Shown here: positions 21,586-34,400 of the stretch, one piece after another
Layout of the letters: each line of letters opens with the position of its first letter
How positions within the stretch are numbered: the first letter of the stretch is position 1
Origin: Fragilariopsis cylindrus CCMP1102
Taxonomy: Eukaryota; Bacillariophyta; Bacillariophyceae; Bacillariales; Bacillariaceae
Direction of reading: 5' to 3'
DNA length: 64,000 nucleotides
NCBI GenBank assembly: GCA_900095095.1
Contig: FMBT01000289.1
Coordinates: forward strand, 1,197,827 to 1,261,826
Notes under the pieces: model-generated
What the model was told of the DNA's origin: nothing
Seen by the model: the letters and a program-made list of their open reading frames with translations, nothing else
Databases searched by the model: none
Translations under genes and position numbers: made by a program

Positions 21586-21979
21586 GTAAGATAAAGAGAA
21601 GGAGAAGAAATGACATGACCAGTCGCCATAATAAAATAATATGATACAGATTTGGGAAAGGGAAATCTGGGGTATATCTATCTATATCTATATATCTATT
21701 CAAGAATTTAAGAAAAATCCGGGCTACCTACGAGTGGGGAATAAATAAATGACTGCAGTTAAGCTAATGGACGCAGTTGTGTTCTTTTGATGATATCGAA
21801 TAAATTAATTCCATACACAAAAAGATGTAATAACGGCCCAATAGTTTTTGTTCTAAAACTAAAGAAGGGATATTTTTAAGACATCATTGCGGCGTTCTTT
21901 AGATCAAATTAAATTTAATTAAAACACATCCAAGTAAATAATCGCGTCTATACTTCATTCATTCGTTCATTTGTTCCTA
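21586..21979. other. Convergent intergenic region
   Basis: Between the 3' ends of the RING fusion gene (+) and the sulfotransferase (-). Only 3' UTR-like AT-rich sequence seen. Confidence 0.6.
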
Positions 21980-23551
21980 TCATTCCTCCTTGATATATCC
22001 GAATCGTTCAAATGATTTCCCCCAACGTTCATTGATTATAACTTTCCAATGTCTCTCTAGCAGTTTATGACGATTACGTTGAAAGGATCGAAAATCAGGA
22101 CCATCCAGTTCTGATTCTAAGCATTGTTGATACTTCGTTGTCCAATTCCAACCTAATTGTTTGTAGATTTTTTGAGCTGTTTGTACTGGTTGTTGTGACA
22201 AATCATCGAATGATACCTCCACTAATCGATTTTGTTGTTGTTGTTGTTGTTGTTGTTGTTTTAGTTGTAGTGGTTCATTATGATTATGATCATGATCATG
22301 AGTGTGATCACCACCATTATCATCGTAATCGAGGTACAGTCCTATTTGTTTTCGTCCTGTCTCATATCGTTCATACAAAATTTCATATTGACGTAAAATA
22401 AATTCAGTAATTTGTGCATTGGAGGGTGTATTCAAATAGGTGTACCAATATGTTGTATCCGCCATGTGTGTTGCTGATCGAAACACATCATACGGGTGAC
22501 GATGGATATAGATAAATTGACATTCCGGAAATAATTGATTTAATAATATAATCCGAGCAGTATGGACCGGACTTTTTAATAATAGACGACGACGCTGTTG
22601 TTGTTGTTGTTTCTGTTTTCTTTGATTTTCATCTCGAACGGTCAATTTCCGAAGCAAGTACAGGAAGGAATCAATCCACAGTTTCCGAGCATCGGCCATG
22701 ACACTCGGCTCGAGCCTTTCATCGTCATCATCATGTTTACTACTGATGATGATGTTGTTGTTGTTCTTCTCATTCTTATCATTTTTATTATCATCATTGT
22801 CGTTTTGATTTGTATTTTGATTATTCTTATCATCAAATGCATAATATGGTCTAAATTCTGACTCTTGTTTCATAAAGAATAATGGCATATATGGACTACA
22901 GCTCCCACCAGAAATAACATTAGTGGCAAGTTCATCTTCTTGTGGTAAATCAAAGTCTAGTCTAACATTATCCATCGGTCGTGTGTCGTCGATCACACCA
23001 TGAAATATAATTTTACCAATCGATTCGAACCATAAAAAACAGGATGGAAATCCTGCACAGAATGTGGAACAGTAACAAAATTGATTTATATCTAATGCTA
23101 ATAAACTATGTAATAATGTTGTTCCTGTTCTTGGATGGCCTAGAATAAATACCGGACGTGGATGTATCTGACTATTTTTAATTTGTGTGCCATACACAAG
23201 AGAATCCATCAATCCCATAATTGAATTCAAAATTGACATCACAGTAATAAAAAGAAGTCTTGGCCAGTAGACCGTCCATTCAATTTGATGACGTCTTTTT
23301 CGTAGTATTGACAACCATTCCGGAAAACATATACCACACATTGGATTATTCTTAATCGAATGTTGATATTTGGGTGTAAATTTATACGCATTTTCGAAAT
23401 TATTGGCATTAGCATTATCATTGGTATTGATGTTGCTGTTGCCGTTGCCGTCATCTGCTTTGGCATCATCATCATGGTATCGGATATCGTTACTGCAATC
23501 TTCGCCTTCGCCACCGTACTCGTCAAAATTACGAAATACTGAAGATGCCAT
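21980..23551 (-). CDS. Sulfotransferase family protein
   Basis: PAPS-dependent sulfotransferase of the Sulfotransfer_3 type, 523 residues, probably Golgi/ER membrane facing the lumen. The 5'-phosphosulfate loop is FILGHPRTGTTLLHSLLALD; the 3'-phosphate site is IYIHRHPYDVFRSATHM; LLLKSPVHTARIILLNQLFP is the conserved KSP helix between them. A hydrophobic stretch just before (LLFITVMSILNSIMGLMD) is a candidate signal anchor. Asn/Asp and Gln runs interrupt the middle and C-terminal parts without breaking the motifs. The start at 23551 is a good ATG (MASSVFRNFDEYGGEG). Substrate unknown; diatom candidates include sulfated polysaccharides, sterols and lipids. Single exon. Confidence 0.9.
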   Translation of the reverse strand: MASSVFRNFDEYGGEGEDCSNDIRYHDDDAKADDGNGNSNINTNDNANANNFENAYKFTPKYQHSIKNNPMCGICFPEWLSILRKRRHQIEWTVYWPRLLFITVMSILNSIMGLMDSLVYGTQIKNSQIHPRPVFILGHPRTGTTLLHSLLALDINQFCYCSTFCAGFPSCFLWFESIGKIIFHGVIDDTRPMDNVRLDFDLPQEDELATNVISGGSCSPYMPLFFMKQESEFRPYYAFDDKNNQNTNQNDNDDNKNDKNEKNNNNIIISSKHDDDDERLEPSVMADARKLWIDSFLYLLRKLTVRDENQRKQKQQQQQRRRLLLKSPVHTARIILLNQLFPECQFIYIHRHPYDVFRSATHMADTTYWYTYLNTPSNAQITEFILRQYEILYERYETGRKQIGLYLDYDDNGGDHTHDHDHNHNEPLQLKQQQQQQQQQNRLVEVSFDDLSQQPVQTAQKIYKQLGWNWTTKYQQCLESELDGPDFRSFQRNRHKLLERHWKVIINERWGKSFERFGYIKEE

Positions 23552-24572
23552 CGTTTCATAAATTCACCACTGTACTATGATGATACCAGTATGATAGCAT
23601 ATAACATTATTTGGACGATCGTATTTTTTTAATTTTGTGTAAAATTTACAAATTTACAGAAACGAAAATGCAATTTAGTGCACGACTGAGGACCTAAAAA
23701 ATATGTGTGTGACGCGTTATGTACTAGTAGTATGTATTATACATACTACCTGCACATTGACGTTTCCACTATTTTTTGCTTCCGATGCAAAAAAAAAATA
23801 GCGTGTCGTTTCAACCTTTTTTTACGTAGCGTAGTCCTTGCACTGCCACTCAATTAATGCCTTTATATATTGATGGATTTCCTTAAACCACGCGATCAAA
23901 TTTTTATCCAATCAAATTATATTTTGGCATCAAACATATGTCTTTTATCTTACGTCACTAGAGATACACAATTTGATTGGCTCTACTGTCGAGTACGTGT
24001 GTCATTTTTCGACTTGATTGGGATGATGTCACCACGTAGCTCGTCGTCCTCGAGAGCCTAACACAGTGAGAATGCAAACTTGAATTCTTCCTTTTGGATT
24101 TTTGAGGGTGAGCATCAAGTTCAAAAGTACAAAGTGACCCATTGGGACAGGAAGTAGAGCAACCTGACGACGCCGAGTGCGTACAGTTTATTTCATTTCA
24201 TTGATCATTACAATTGAAATTGATTGATTGATTGATTGATTGCATTACTGTATTACGTATATTATAACAGCCAGCCATGCGAATGAATGAATCGAATGCA
24301 GATCCCTACCGTCATAAAAATAAACAATACTATCTACCAAAGAAGGAATAACCTCAACTTCACAAAAACTATTAGTACTCGAAATCTATTCGAATTTGGA
24401 TTGATTGCAAATATAGTGAGACGAGACCGACCCAGCACAGAGGGATTTTGTGTGCTGTGCTGTGTAGTGTGATATAATAAAAGATTGAAGTAACTTAAGA
24501 GAAGCCATTGACAGTATAATATAGGAACTTCTAGGTGTGTTGTTGTGTAAGGGACGTTCGTTAGTTCACACA
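23552..24572. other. Divergent intergenic region with TTGA repeat
   Basis: Separates the sulfotransferase (-) from the Gln-rich protein (+). A TTGA tetramer run lies at about 24220-24242. Short open frames inside have no supporting features. Confidence 0.55.
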
Positions 24573-27539
24573 ATGGCTACTAACGAAACGGAGGACACTG
24601 CCACGACAACAATGACGACAACAGCAGCAGCGCCATGTCCATGCCCAGTAATCCCTAAGAGTGCTATGGAAATAGCGGCCATTATTGCCTCTACCAAAAT
24701 AACACCAATGGGACATCAACAACAGCAGCAGCAGCAGCAACAGCAACGGTCTTTTCCTCCTCATCCTAGTATTGCTCCTGGTACTGCTCCTGTTCCTACA
24801 TTTATACTTGTTGCTCCACCTCCTGCATCCGCAGCTATAGCCTTATCATTGTCACAGTCACAGTCACAGCCATTGTCAAAGTCAAAGTCTCATCCAGAAA
24901 AACAACAGCAACAGCAACCAATGCAGCGGCGACCTTTTACATCTCAACCACAAATACAACAGTCAACTACACAAAAAATATCACCACCGATAACAGTCAC
25001 AACAGCTACTACGGTCACAGCTATTACACCTACTGTACCGACAAATAAACCTATCATCAACACGACTAACAATAGCAATAGCGATAACAAGAAAAAGAAT
25101 GATGCTTTTGTTCTACGATCTGGTAAATGGACACCAGAAGAGGAAATCTATGCGAACATTCTGATTGAATTCTTCGAAGCGGGAGAAGTTGATGAATTCG
25201 AACATCATCTTAATATTCATAATCACAACAACAATAATAAAGTAGGAGAGCAGCAACAGCAACAGTCACAGACTCATCTGAAGACAACAATCACGAATGG
25301 GATGACATTGCGATCGTATCTAAGTCGTAAATTATTCTGTTCACCAATGAGAATATCGAAAAAGTTTGCTGGAAAAGGTATTGGTAAACGTGTCTATATG
25401 AGTCAAAATCCAAGTAATTTATTCCATCATCAACATTTTCCACATTTCTCTCCTAATATTACTGGCCTAACATATAATAACAACAACAACAATAATTCTA
25501 CTACCATCACTTCTGGTGTTGGTGTTGGTGGTACTACTTCATCAGTGCTTCCATATCCGCAGCATCAGTATCCGTCGTTTGGCGGTGGTGGTGGTCCATC
25601 ATTATTACCATCATCATCAATATCATCATCATCATCGTCGTCGTCTCCTTCTTCTACCGTTAAACATTGGGATAAAATAAATCGACTGAAGGTAGCTGAA
25701 ACGAAATTTCTGAAAGTTGCTTTTCCACATGGTGATCCAACAGAAGCGGCAAGTAATCAGTTTAAGTTGTTATACATATATGTATAACTTACATCTCTAT
25801 ATATGTTGGATCTGTTCTGTTTGTCTGAGTTATTTTTCTCCTTCAGCTACGCCGTTATTGTACTACTATTCTAACATCGATATCATTTTGTTTGTTCGTT
25901 TGACTTTATCTATTTAATTCCCATGACATGTTTTTAGTACAAGAGAAGAGAGAAGATTCATCCAGCACTATTGAAAGCTGCCTCTACACCATATGTGGTC
26001 CCAACCGCAGCAGTAGAAGCGGTAGGAGGTGCTGTCGCCGCTGCATCGTTACCCACAGCATTATTGACGCAGAGACAACAAGAACAACAACAAAACATGA
26101 ATCACATTCGTAGTAACAAACCCAACCTCCTGATCAATACAACGACGACTAGTTCCGCTGTACCTCAGTTAAACCAATATCACTTTCATATCCAATCGTT
26201 ATCTGGTTTAGGTCAGCAGCAGCAGCAGGAACAGAGTCAAGCAGCCAAAGGTGCTCCACCTTCTTCTACTACATTGCTACTAACGAGCTCTAGCACCGAT
26301 ATACCAGGAGTTGCCTCGTTCTCGCCGTTTTTGAACAATTCGCAGCAAAGATTGAAGGAAGCTTACTTTAGTAGTGTCTCTGGGAACAAGTCTACTAATC
26401 CCTCTAATAGTGTGTCTACCGCTGCTGCTACTGCGACAGTATGGCCAAATAATCAGATGCATCAGCAGCATAGCATTATCGATACGAAAATAAACCCCCT
26501 TCATATCAAGTCTGCTGTGCCGCAGACCTGCTCGTCAAAGTTCGCAGGAATGCCAAGAAGTAATAATAGCTTCGATATGAACCAGATGAAAAATACTTCC
26601 GCTACAAAGTTACAAGCAAATATACCTAACTTTCTTTCAGGGTTTGATAACGTTCTGCCGAATAACAAGCATAATCCTGAACAAAATAATGCAACTGCAG
26701 CAGCAGTTGCTGATCTACACGTATCCGCTCAATATTCGCCAGCGTATCGTACAAGCAAATCATTTGACGATTTTCATCGATATTTGGGCGAAGGCTTGTC
26801 ACCTGCAGTCGCACCTCCACCAAGATTCCCTATTTTGCCACAGTCTAGCCCTCATGATACTAGTAACAACCCTAGACCAGCCATCCCATCAATTGATTCT
26901 TCCGAAGAGGCGTCTATGTCCAACTTGCAGATGCGACCTCGGGGGCAACAGCACAATACGGATATATGTGGTAATAGGAAGAAAACAACAAAAACTGTAT
27001 CTTGTCTACCAGTTGTAGAAGGAAGAAGCGACGGAACTTTGTTGAGCGAAGCTTATGCAGAAGCGGTTGCGAGGGATTCCATAGGTCAGCCATCAACTGC
27101 CCCGGCACGAAGCACACTGGATAAAGATGACGCATTTAAGGCCGATTCCTACAGCATTTTTGTGCCTGAATCCATGATGGCAATTGCACAGCATCATCCG
27201 ACTTATGCGAAAGAAGAAAAGGATCAGGAACTGCATTATCAAGACCATGATAAACATCATGATGGAACAGAATTTCCACTGGAAGGAATGACATTTGAAG
27301 ATTTTGGTACGCTGGGGTCCTCAACCAATGATATTATGCTGAAACCGTACGCAAATGATATTAGCGAGAGAGCTGCAGTGGTCAGCGAGCGATCGGATTG
27401 CCCGAGTGAAGATCCAACCTCGGGAAGTGGAGGAGGCACCTCGGACGAATCGGATGGGACGCAATCTGAAGGGTCGTCTCGAGGCATAAAGAAAGCACGG
27501 CTCTCGGAACAATCACGGACATGGGGGATGACTTTTTGA
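24573..27539 (+). CDS. Gln-rich protein with GKWTPEEE...PMRISKKF domain, two exons
   Basis: Probable nuclear protein of a family I recall as abundant in diatoms; its function is not known to me. ATG at 24573. After Gln/Pro/Ser-rich text, residues about 187-290 hold the domain: SGKWTPEEEIYANILIEFFE, GMTLRSYLSRKLFCSPMRIS, then KKFAGKGIGKRVYMS. The first part resembles a SANT/Myb-like helix. A second conserved stretch, KHWDKINRLKVAETKFLK, follows. The frame then stops at 25785; exon 2 resumes at 25938 after TTTTTAG with YKRREKIHPALLKAASTP and runs to 27539. The donor is unresolved: phase-0 GT sites are at 25692 and 25716. The long C-terminal part is low complexity and ends in an acidic/Ser tail with KKARLSEQSRTWGMTF. 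Poly-Gln and Ser runs suggest a transcriptional regulator. Confidence 0.75.
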
Positions 27540-27896
27540 ATCATAATGATCTTAAAAAAGGACCAAGGAAGAATCTTGTGTGGTGGACACATCAGCTATA
27601 TACATACATCATGGTTACAAGTACGAAACGCTATGTTAATGTAGAATTATATATATATATATATGTATATATCGGAGACTTTAATTAAGAATTGTAATAG
27701 TAACAACAGTACTTTAACCTAATAAATCGAGATGATTATCAATTGCAGCTACTACAGACCCGGGAGTTTATTTTTCTGATAAACTATTGAATACTTTTGA
27801 AAATTTGACAATGTATTTAATATCTAATGTTAACATGATGATTAATCATGCCAGATTCTGATAGCGAATATTAGTGTAAATGTGTTTCCGACTGAG
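27540..27896. other. Convergent intergenic region
   Basis: 3' UTR-like, with an AT tract at about 27649-27671. No gene. Confidence 0.6.
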
Positions 27897-30691
27897 CTAT
27901 TTAGTATTTGTATTACTATTAGTGTTTCTAACAACAAATCGCGACCATTGTGCATCAACATAAAACCGCAATTCTTCATTGGCCCGAACATCGTCCGTAT
28001 ATAGTCGATCAAGACCATAAATACCAGCCTTCACATGAGTTTTACTGTAATGTTCTTGCGGCTTCTCCTGATTAGCTCGATCATCTGCATCAGGTAGATC
28101 AGTAGCCGCAACTACAAGATTCTTTTCCAGAAAAGTAAATCGGTGCGATCCCATGTCCCATTTATTTTGATGTAAAATAATAGTTCTACCTGGAATCTTC
28201 TTATTTGGCTTATCGTCCACACCGATGATAAATTCTGTCCCTTTTTCTAGTGCTGCCTGTTTGCTTCGTTCCCACAGGTCAATTTCACCCGCTTCGAATG
28301 ATGTTTGGCCGTGTCTACCGAGTACTTTGTTCACCATGGCACCAAGGATACAAGGACCAGCCGTGAAAAGTGTATCGAACGCATGCAAAACACTCAATTC
28401 TGGATTGGGACAAAATAGACTATCAGTGTCTACACCTGTAAAGCGATTACGAATGTTATTGACAACCGTCTCGATAGTTTTGGCCAGAAAGGGATGACCT
28501 GGAGCAGCTGCAATAAAACCATTCCACAAACACATCCTTCGATTGACGGGTTCTCCTGGTTCATCCTGGGGGACCATAAACCCAATATCCGGTCCAACAG
28601 CCAAATCGAGATTTGCTTCTAGCATGATGTCCATATCGGCGTAAACACCACCATGAATCAATAAGACACAATATCTAAACAAATCGGCCTTGAAGGCACC
28701 GGGTCTGAGTGTTTCATATGCCTGTCGAACTTCTGGCGGAAAGTGTGTACCCAAAAAGTTTAGACTCATTTCGTCCGTATAAAAGTTATATTCCCATCCC
28801 GACTGTTTGAACGATTCGATGAGACGACTCATGTTTGGATACTTTTCCGGTGTAACAGTCTCAAAATATGTTTGATGGACGATACGTGGAATCAACCGGG
28901 ATGGTTCCTTAGCATAAAGAGGTGGGTTGACAACAAGAGACTTCGAAACAAATTTTTCCTCAACGGGAATTTGACAAAGTGCCTTACAGTAACACGGACA
29001 AGCAGATGCGCAAATCTTACAATTCGAACCCTTTTTGTTACGCAAACAATCACTGCATTCCTTCCCGGAAGGGAGACAATCGTTTTGAAGTAATGTTTCA
29101 AAAAAGTTAGGAGTAAGGAGTGTTTGTTCCTGGGGTCTTTTATGAACCCGTTCCGATATCGTCGAGATATAAGGAAGATCCTCTTCATCAAAGTGCCCAG
29201 CCTCGGCATTGATAGGTTTAGGTAAGTCTGAAGTAGATGGCAGAATCTGGTATGGCAACAGGAGGTGTTTTGTCATCATAGCAGGAGAATACGTGATTGG
29301 GTCATAGATACTACAACAGAATGAATTGGGTTCCGGGCAGTTTTGTGTTAATCTAAAGAAAATGAAAAGAAATAAGTAAATATAAAGTGAGAGTGAGAGG
29401 AGATGACGACACACGAGAACGAGGATAATCATTACCAGATGGTACAATCAATTTTTTGTTTGTTTGTTTGCGAGCACGATCTATATTGGAAGGTACCATT
29501 TCGTTTCATACACGATTTTACTTTTTCAAAAACGTTATTAGTTACGTACCGATGACTGTTGAGAGCATAAGATGAAATGGGTGCGGTTATTTGTCGTTGT
29601 CCCAATGAAAATAGACTACAAGTGTGTTGGAGCAAATACCAGTGGTTGTTGTTGTTGTTGTTGTTTTTATTTTTGGATGGATCTATAGCCCCCGGTACCA
29701 ATTGTGTCAATTTCATATCCTTGGCGATGAAATCATATAGGGACTTTGATAGTAACAGAGGAGATGATTCCAAGACCCGTACATTGGTTGACATCAATAA
29801 TTGGATCATATCCTCCGCAACAGTTGACTTCGTTATTGGGGAGGATTCATTAGTATTCTTGGAATAAACGGCGATGTACAGTAAGGCTCCGTGAATACCT
29901 TTCGGTGAAATCTTGGGATCATTCAGAACGGCAAGGTTACTACGACGACTAAGACCACCACCAACATCAGACAGTGTCTTTGCGAGAATATGGTCGACAG
30001 TACTACTGAGAGTCGATTGTGAATCGACAAATAATCCACCTTGATAGTGTTCCAATGCGCAATACTTGAGTAATTCCATCGCCAAATGGGGTTGCTTAGA
30101 TTGTTTCAAAATCTCGAGTCGTTCTACTGGGTTATTATTACTATTGTTGTTGTTTCCGTTGGCGTTGGCGGTGGAGGATGCGCCACCACATGTCTTGAGA
30201 AATTCTGGTGGATTTTTCATATCGAGAGCGATTAGTTCTCCAACCGAAGGAGAGTTTGTAAGATCTTCTATTAACTTAACAGTCACAGGCGATGTCATTA
30301 TTTCGTTAGTGCCATTGTCATCGATTCCTTGTTGACTCGGTATAGAATATTTGGGATAAAACACAGGAATTTGTAACCCATTATTATTATTATTATTATT
30401 TTTGATTTTGACTTGGTTCCTTTTATTGTTGCTATTACTATTAGACGCCGCATTTGACGATTTCCCAAAATTGTTATTATTATTATTATCATTATTATTA
30501 TTGTTATTATTATTGCTGTTATTGTTATTGTCAACGGCAACAACTTCGTTGAAAGATGGGTAGGAGGAGTCTTGAAAGAATAGCACCACCACCAATGTAG
30601 AGCATACCACCACAATCAGAGAAACCATTAAAACAAATGTTTTGGAGTATCTCGATTGAGATGACTTTCGATGTTGTTTTCGAATTTCCAT
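27897..30691 (-). CDS. Type II membrane glycosyltransferase, GT32-like, two domains (exons 29436-30691 and 27897-29310)
   Basis: A Golgi-type sugar transferase. Exon 1 encodes a short cytosolic tail, an anchor (TFVLMVSLIVVVCSTLVVVLF, about residues 19-39), an Asn-rich stem and a degenerate GT32-like domain: LELLKYCALEHYQGGLFVDS, where the DXD site reads DSQ. Its end GTFQYRSCSQTN..DCTI leads to GTAATG at 29435. Joining at 29310 (TTGTAG acceptor) gives an open frame of about 889 residues; the nearer acceptor at 29352 would create a stop. Exon 2 has a ten-cysteine segment (ECSDCLRNKKGSNCKIC...) then a complete GT32/OCH1-like domain: IPRIVHQTYFETV, RPGAFKADLFRYCVLLIHGG and VYADMDIM with the metal-binding DXD. 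The splice choice is inference; two adjacent genes are possible but less likely. Confidence 0.8.
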
Positions 30692-30707
30692 AATGATGAT
30701 TGATGAT

Positions 30708-30742
<35 letters not shown>

Positions 30743-31493
30743 TTGATGACGATTGATGAACTAGGATTTTTATTCTAGGAATCTCGTTCCGTATTGCTTT
30801 GGTTCGATCTCTAGCTCTCTCTCTTTCTTTCTTTCTCTGGAGAGGTAAATCTCGTCGTGAAGCCTAATCTTTAGGACAATTTGAATTCTTCTTTTCCTCT
30901 CTCCAGCACGCACTCTATTGACAAATGTAGTTGCAACCTTCAATTTGTAATGTATGACATTGTTGTAACGTTAAAACGTTACTTCTTTTAGTACTTTTTT
31001 TGAATTTTGTCGAGTCGGATATTCGATCAGAGTTTTTACGTGTGTATTGATTAAAACTTGTTACGGTGTATCATGTTTCCCACGGCGTTCCCCCACGTTC
31101 CGCATTTTGAATTCCAGTTGTACTGTACAAAACTGTGAACCGGACTCACTTTCTTCGAAGAGAGTCAGTCCCGCAAAGTATTTCATCGTGTCACGCACGT
31201 TCTACGGGGGGAGGACAGATACTACGTCTTCTGAAAAAACTTCTTTATTCGACACATCATGCTCGTTGATTGTAAGTTACTGTACTACAAGTACGTGAAA
31301 TGACTTTTTGTTTCTTCCTTCGACAATAAAACATCGACAATAAGCATTATTCGAAAGTATTTCTGCTCAAAGGGAAGTACACAGCCGATGGCATCATAGA
31401 TTTACACATACATCTCCTTGCGGTATACTATCGTTCGTTCTACATCAATTCCAACTCCAAGTAAACAAATAAACAAACGCCTCGACAGTCATC
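30692..31493. other. Divergent intergenic region with GAC repeat
   Basis: A GAC/GAT triplet run (about 30694-30745) sits just upstream of the glycosyltransferase start, in its presumed 5' UTR. The rest is promoter-type spacer before the ankyrin/WW gene. Confidence 0.55.
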
Positions 31494-34400
31494 ATGTTAT
31501 CTTGGGCCTCGGATCAATTCGATAAGATCAGTCAGACAGTGGCACCCCCACCGACCGATGCGGCTGGTCGATTCGCGTACGCTGTCCAACGTCTCGATGA
31601 AAACACTGCCATGGGCTGCATTGCAGAAATTGACCCTGTTGGCACCGTTGTTAATCAAGCTCGAGGATTGTTTCCTATTCATATGGCCTGTCAATATAGT
31701 ATGGTCCGTTTGATCAAATTGTTGATGAATCAACCGGGTATTAGCGTACAACAACCGGATTATGCAGGTTGTACTCCCCTCCATCACGCATGTATGTCCA
31801 CACAACGTTCGAATGGACTTGAGGTTGTAAAATTCTTAATCAATGACTGTGGAGCAGATGCAAGTGCAAAAAATTCACAAGGAAAAACTCCCTACGACGT
31901 CGCAACATTGGATTCAATCCGACAATATATATTGCCGATTCAATTACAAAGGGAAACGCAATATGCTCTTGACAACGGTGGACGGGGACTCCCCCCAGGT
32001 ATCGACCTAGGTGGTATGACGATTAATCGGAGCAATATGGCACCCCCACCGAAGTTTGGTGGATCCGGAGTAGCATCAGCAGGTGGTCCTCCTGCTCCTA
32101 TGGGTGGTGGCATCACCAGTCAATCACGGTATCCTGTAACGCCGACATTTGGTTCTCCTGTCGCGATGGGAGCTTCCCACAATCACATGAGCCCAACACA
32201 AACACCAACGCCAACGCCAACGCCAACTTATATGACATCTCAAACATCATTTCCCGCACAGCCTTCTATTCCAACAGCACAACCAATCGCTCGTGCACCG
32301 GCAAGTATGCCAGTGAAGGACAATAATGTTGCTGCTTCTAGGAGGACATCGTCAACGTCAACGTCAACGCCATCGTCGGATGAAACTTCAAGATATTCTC
32401 GCGTGGGAGGACAAGGTTTGGCTATTTATTCAAAGTATAAGGCGGATGGGTTCCATTCTAGTTCATCAGATAAGAACTTGCAACAAAAGTACGGACATGT
32501 CGGCGCTTCTGGAGGATCAACGATGCCTCCACCACCTAGTTCCGGGAATGCTCCTGTTTCAACTGGGCCTAATGCTTTCAGGGGTGGAGCCAGTTATCAA
32601 GGATCACGGTACGCATATGCAGAGGCATCCGCCCCTGTTTCTGGTCCTTCCTACTCCGGTGGTATGGGATATGCTCCTGCTCCTGCTGTGGGATCACCGA
32701 CTCCGCAGTACTTTACTCCGGGAGCGACATCGAACAACACCACAGCAGCGATGCCAACTACTCCGGTAGGACCATCAGCGACATCGTCGACGAATAACAT
32801 ATCCCCTTTTATGCCACCACCTCCGTATTCGGGAAATGTAGGACCGGCATCATCAACTGCGGCATCATTTGCCACCCCACAACCTGCTTCTGGAAATGCA
32901 TCCAATTTATTTGGGAGTCCTCCGAGTACTGGTACTGAAACTGATTCTAAAACTGCTGGTGCGACCGTCAACCATGATCAAGCAACAACAGCAACATCGA
33001 ATCCAGAACAACAACAACAACAATCTGCTACCTTGACTGTAGAAAATGATTGGGTAGAAACCGTCGATCCGACATCAGGAAAGTCTTATTATTTCAATTC
33101 CAAAACAAATGAAACTAGTTGGGAAAAACCACCGTCGATTGCTACTACTGCAACTGAAGAAACAACTGAACCGTCAGCGGAGGGAGAAGTAATAAACAAT
33201 GAGGAATGGGTAGAAACTCCGGATCCATCCTCTGGCAAATCTTATTACTACAACACAAAAACTGGCGAAACCAGCTGGGAAAAACCAACTAGCACTACTG
33301 ATCCTGCCAGTGCTGTCAGCGTAACCGTTGACGAACAAATTCAAGAAGAAAATCAGCCTGTAAATTCTGAACCAGCATCGATGGATGACGGATGGGTCGA
33401 AACAACAGATACGACATCCGGAAAAGTGTACTTTTATAATTCAACGACGGGAGAAACAAGTTGGGACCGACCAACAGCTAATAAGTACGAATCAAAGACT
33501 TCCGAAACCACATCAGAACTAGCTGAAGCCGCTATGGTAGATGAGAATGTAAATGAAAATGAAAAGAAGGAAAATACAGAAGACGGCGAGAGTGCTGTCA
33601 CAAAAACAGAGGAAAAGATTCCGGTCACAGAATCTTTGAACGAAATGATGAAAGAGGGAACAGGTACTTCAATTGCTGAGAGTGAAGGAGAAAGCATGGC
33701 TTTGGAAGAGAAAATTCCGACAGAAGTAGACGAAAAACCAGCCGATACAACAACTCCACAGGATAACACTACAGAAACAGAAGAAACGACTAATGAGAGC
33801 TTAACTTTGTCTGATGATTGGACGGAAGTTGCAGATCCATCCACGGGTAAAGTATATTATTACAATGAGAAGACTCAGAAGACAAGCTGGATACGACCCA
33901 AACTCGCTAGCGAAGAAGACACGAACGTCACATCGGCTGAACCTATAAGCAGCGAGGAAAATGAATCAAACGATGCTGGAGACAGTTCTGGCGGATGGGT
34001 CGAAGTACAGGATCCAAACACAGGTAAAATATATTACTATAACAAAGAAACGAATGAAACGAGTTGGGAAGAGCCAACATCCATGAGTGATGAACAAAAT
34101 ACAGATGGTGATGATATCTCCTCGAACGGACAAAATGATTGGGTAGAAACTCTGGATCCAACTAGTGGAAAAAAATATTACTATAACGCCACGACGGGAG
34201 TTACGTCTTGGGATGTACCCGCATGTCTTAAGGAGGAAACATTATCGCTTCCTGGCAATATAAAGGCTGAAGAAAGAATGCCTTTGGCAAGAGGCATCGA
34301 ACGTACAAAAAGTGCAGAAGAAACATTTGCAGAATTTCCTACAGGAGAGGATGAAACATCTATAGAAGCAAAACAAAGTGAAGCATCTGAACCATCTAAA

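Noticed and set aside
23870-24061. Small protein in the sulfotransferase upstream region
   Set aside because: No motif and position in a promoter region; not supported.
29352-29447. Independent start of the second glycosyltransferase exon with a hydrophobic leader
   Set aside because: The frame begins at TTG and the first ATG lies in what looks like an intron with GTAATG and a pyrimidine-rich 3' end; the hydrophobic run is T-rich intron text.
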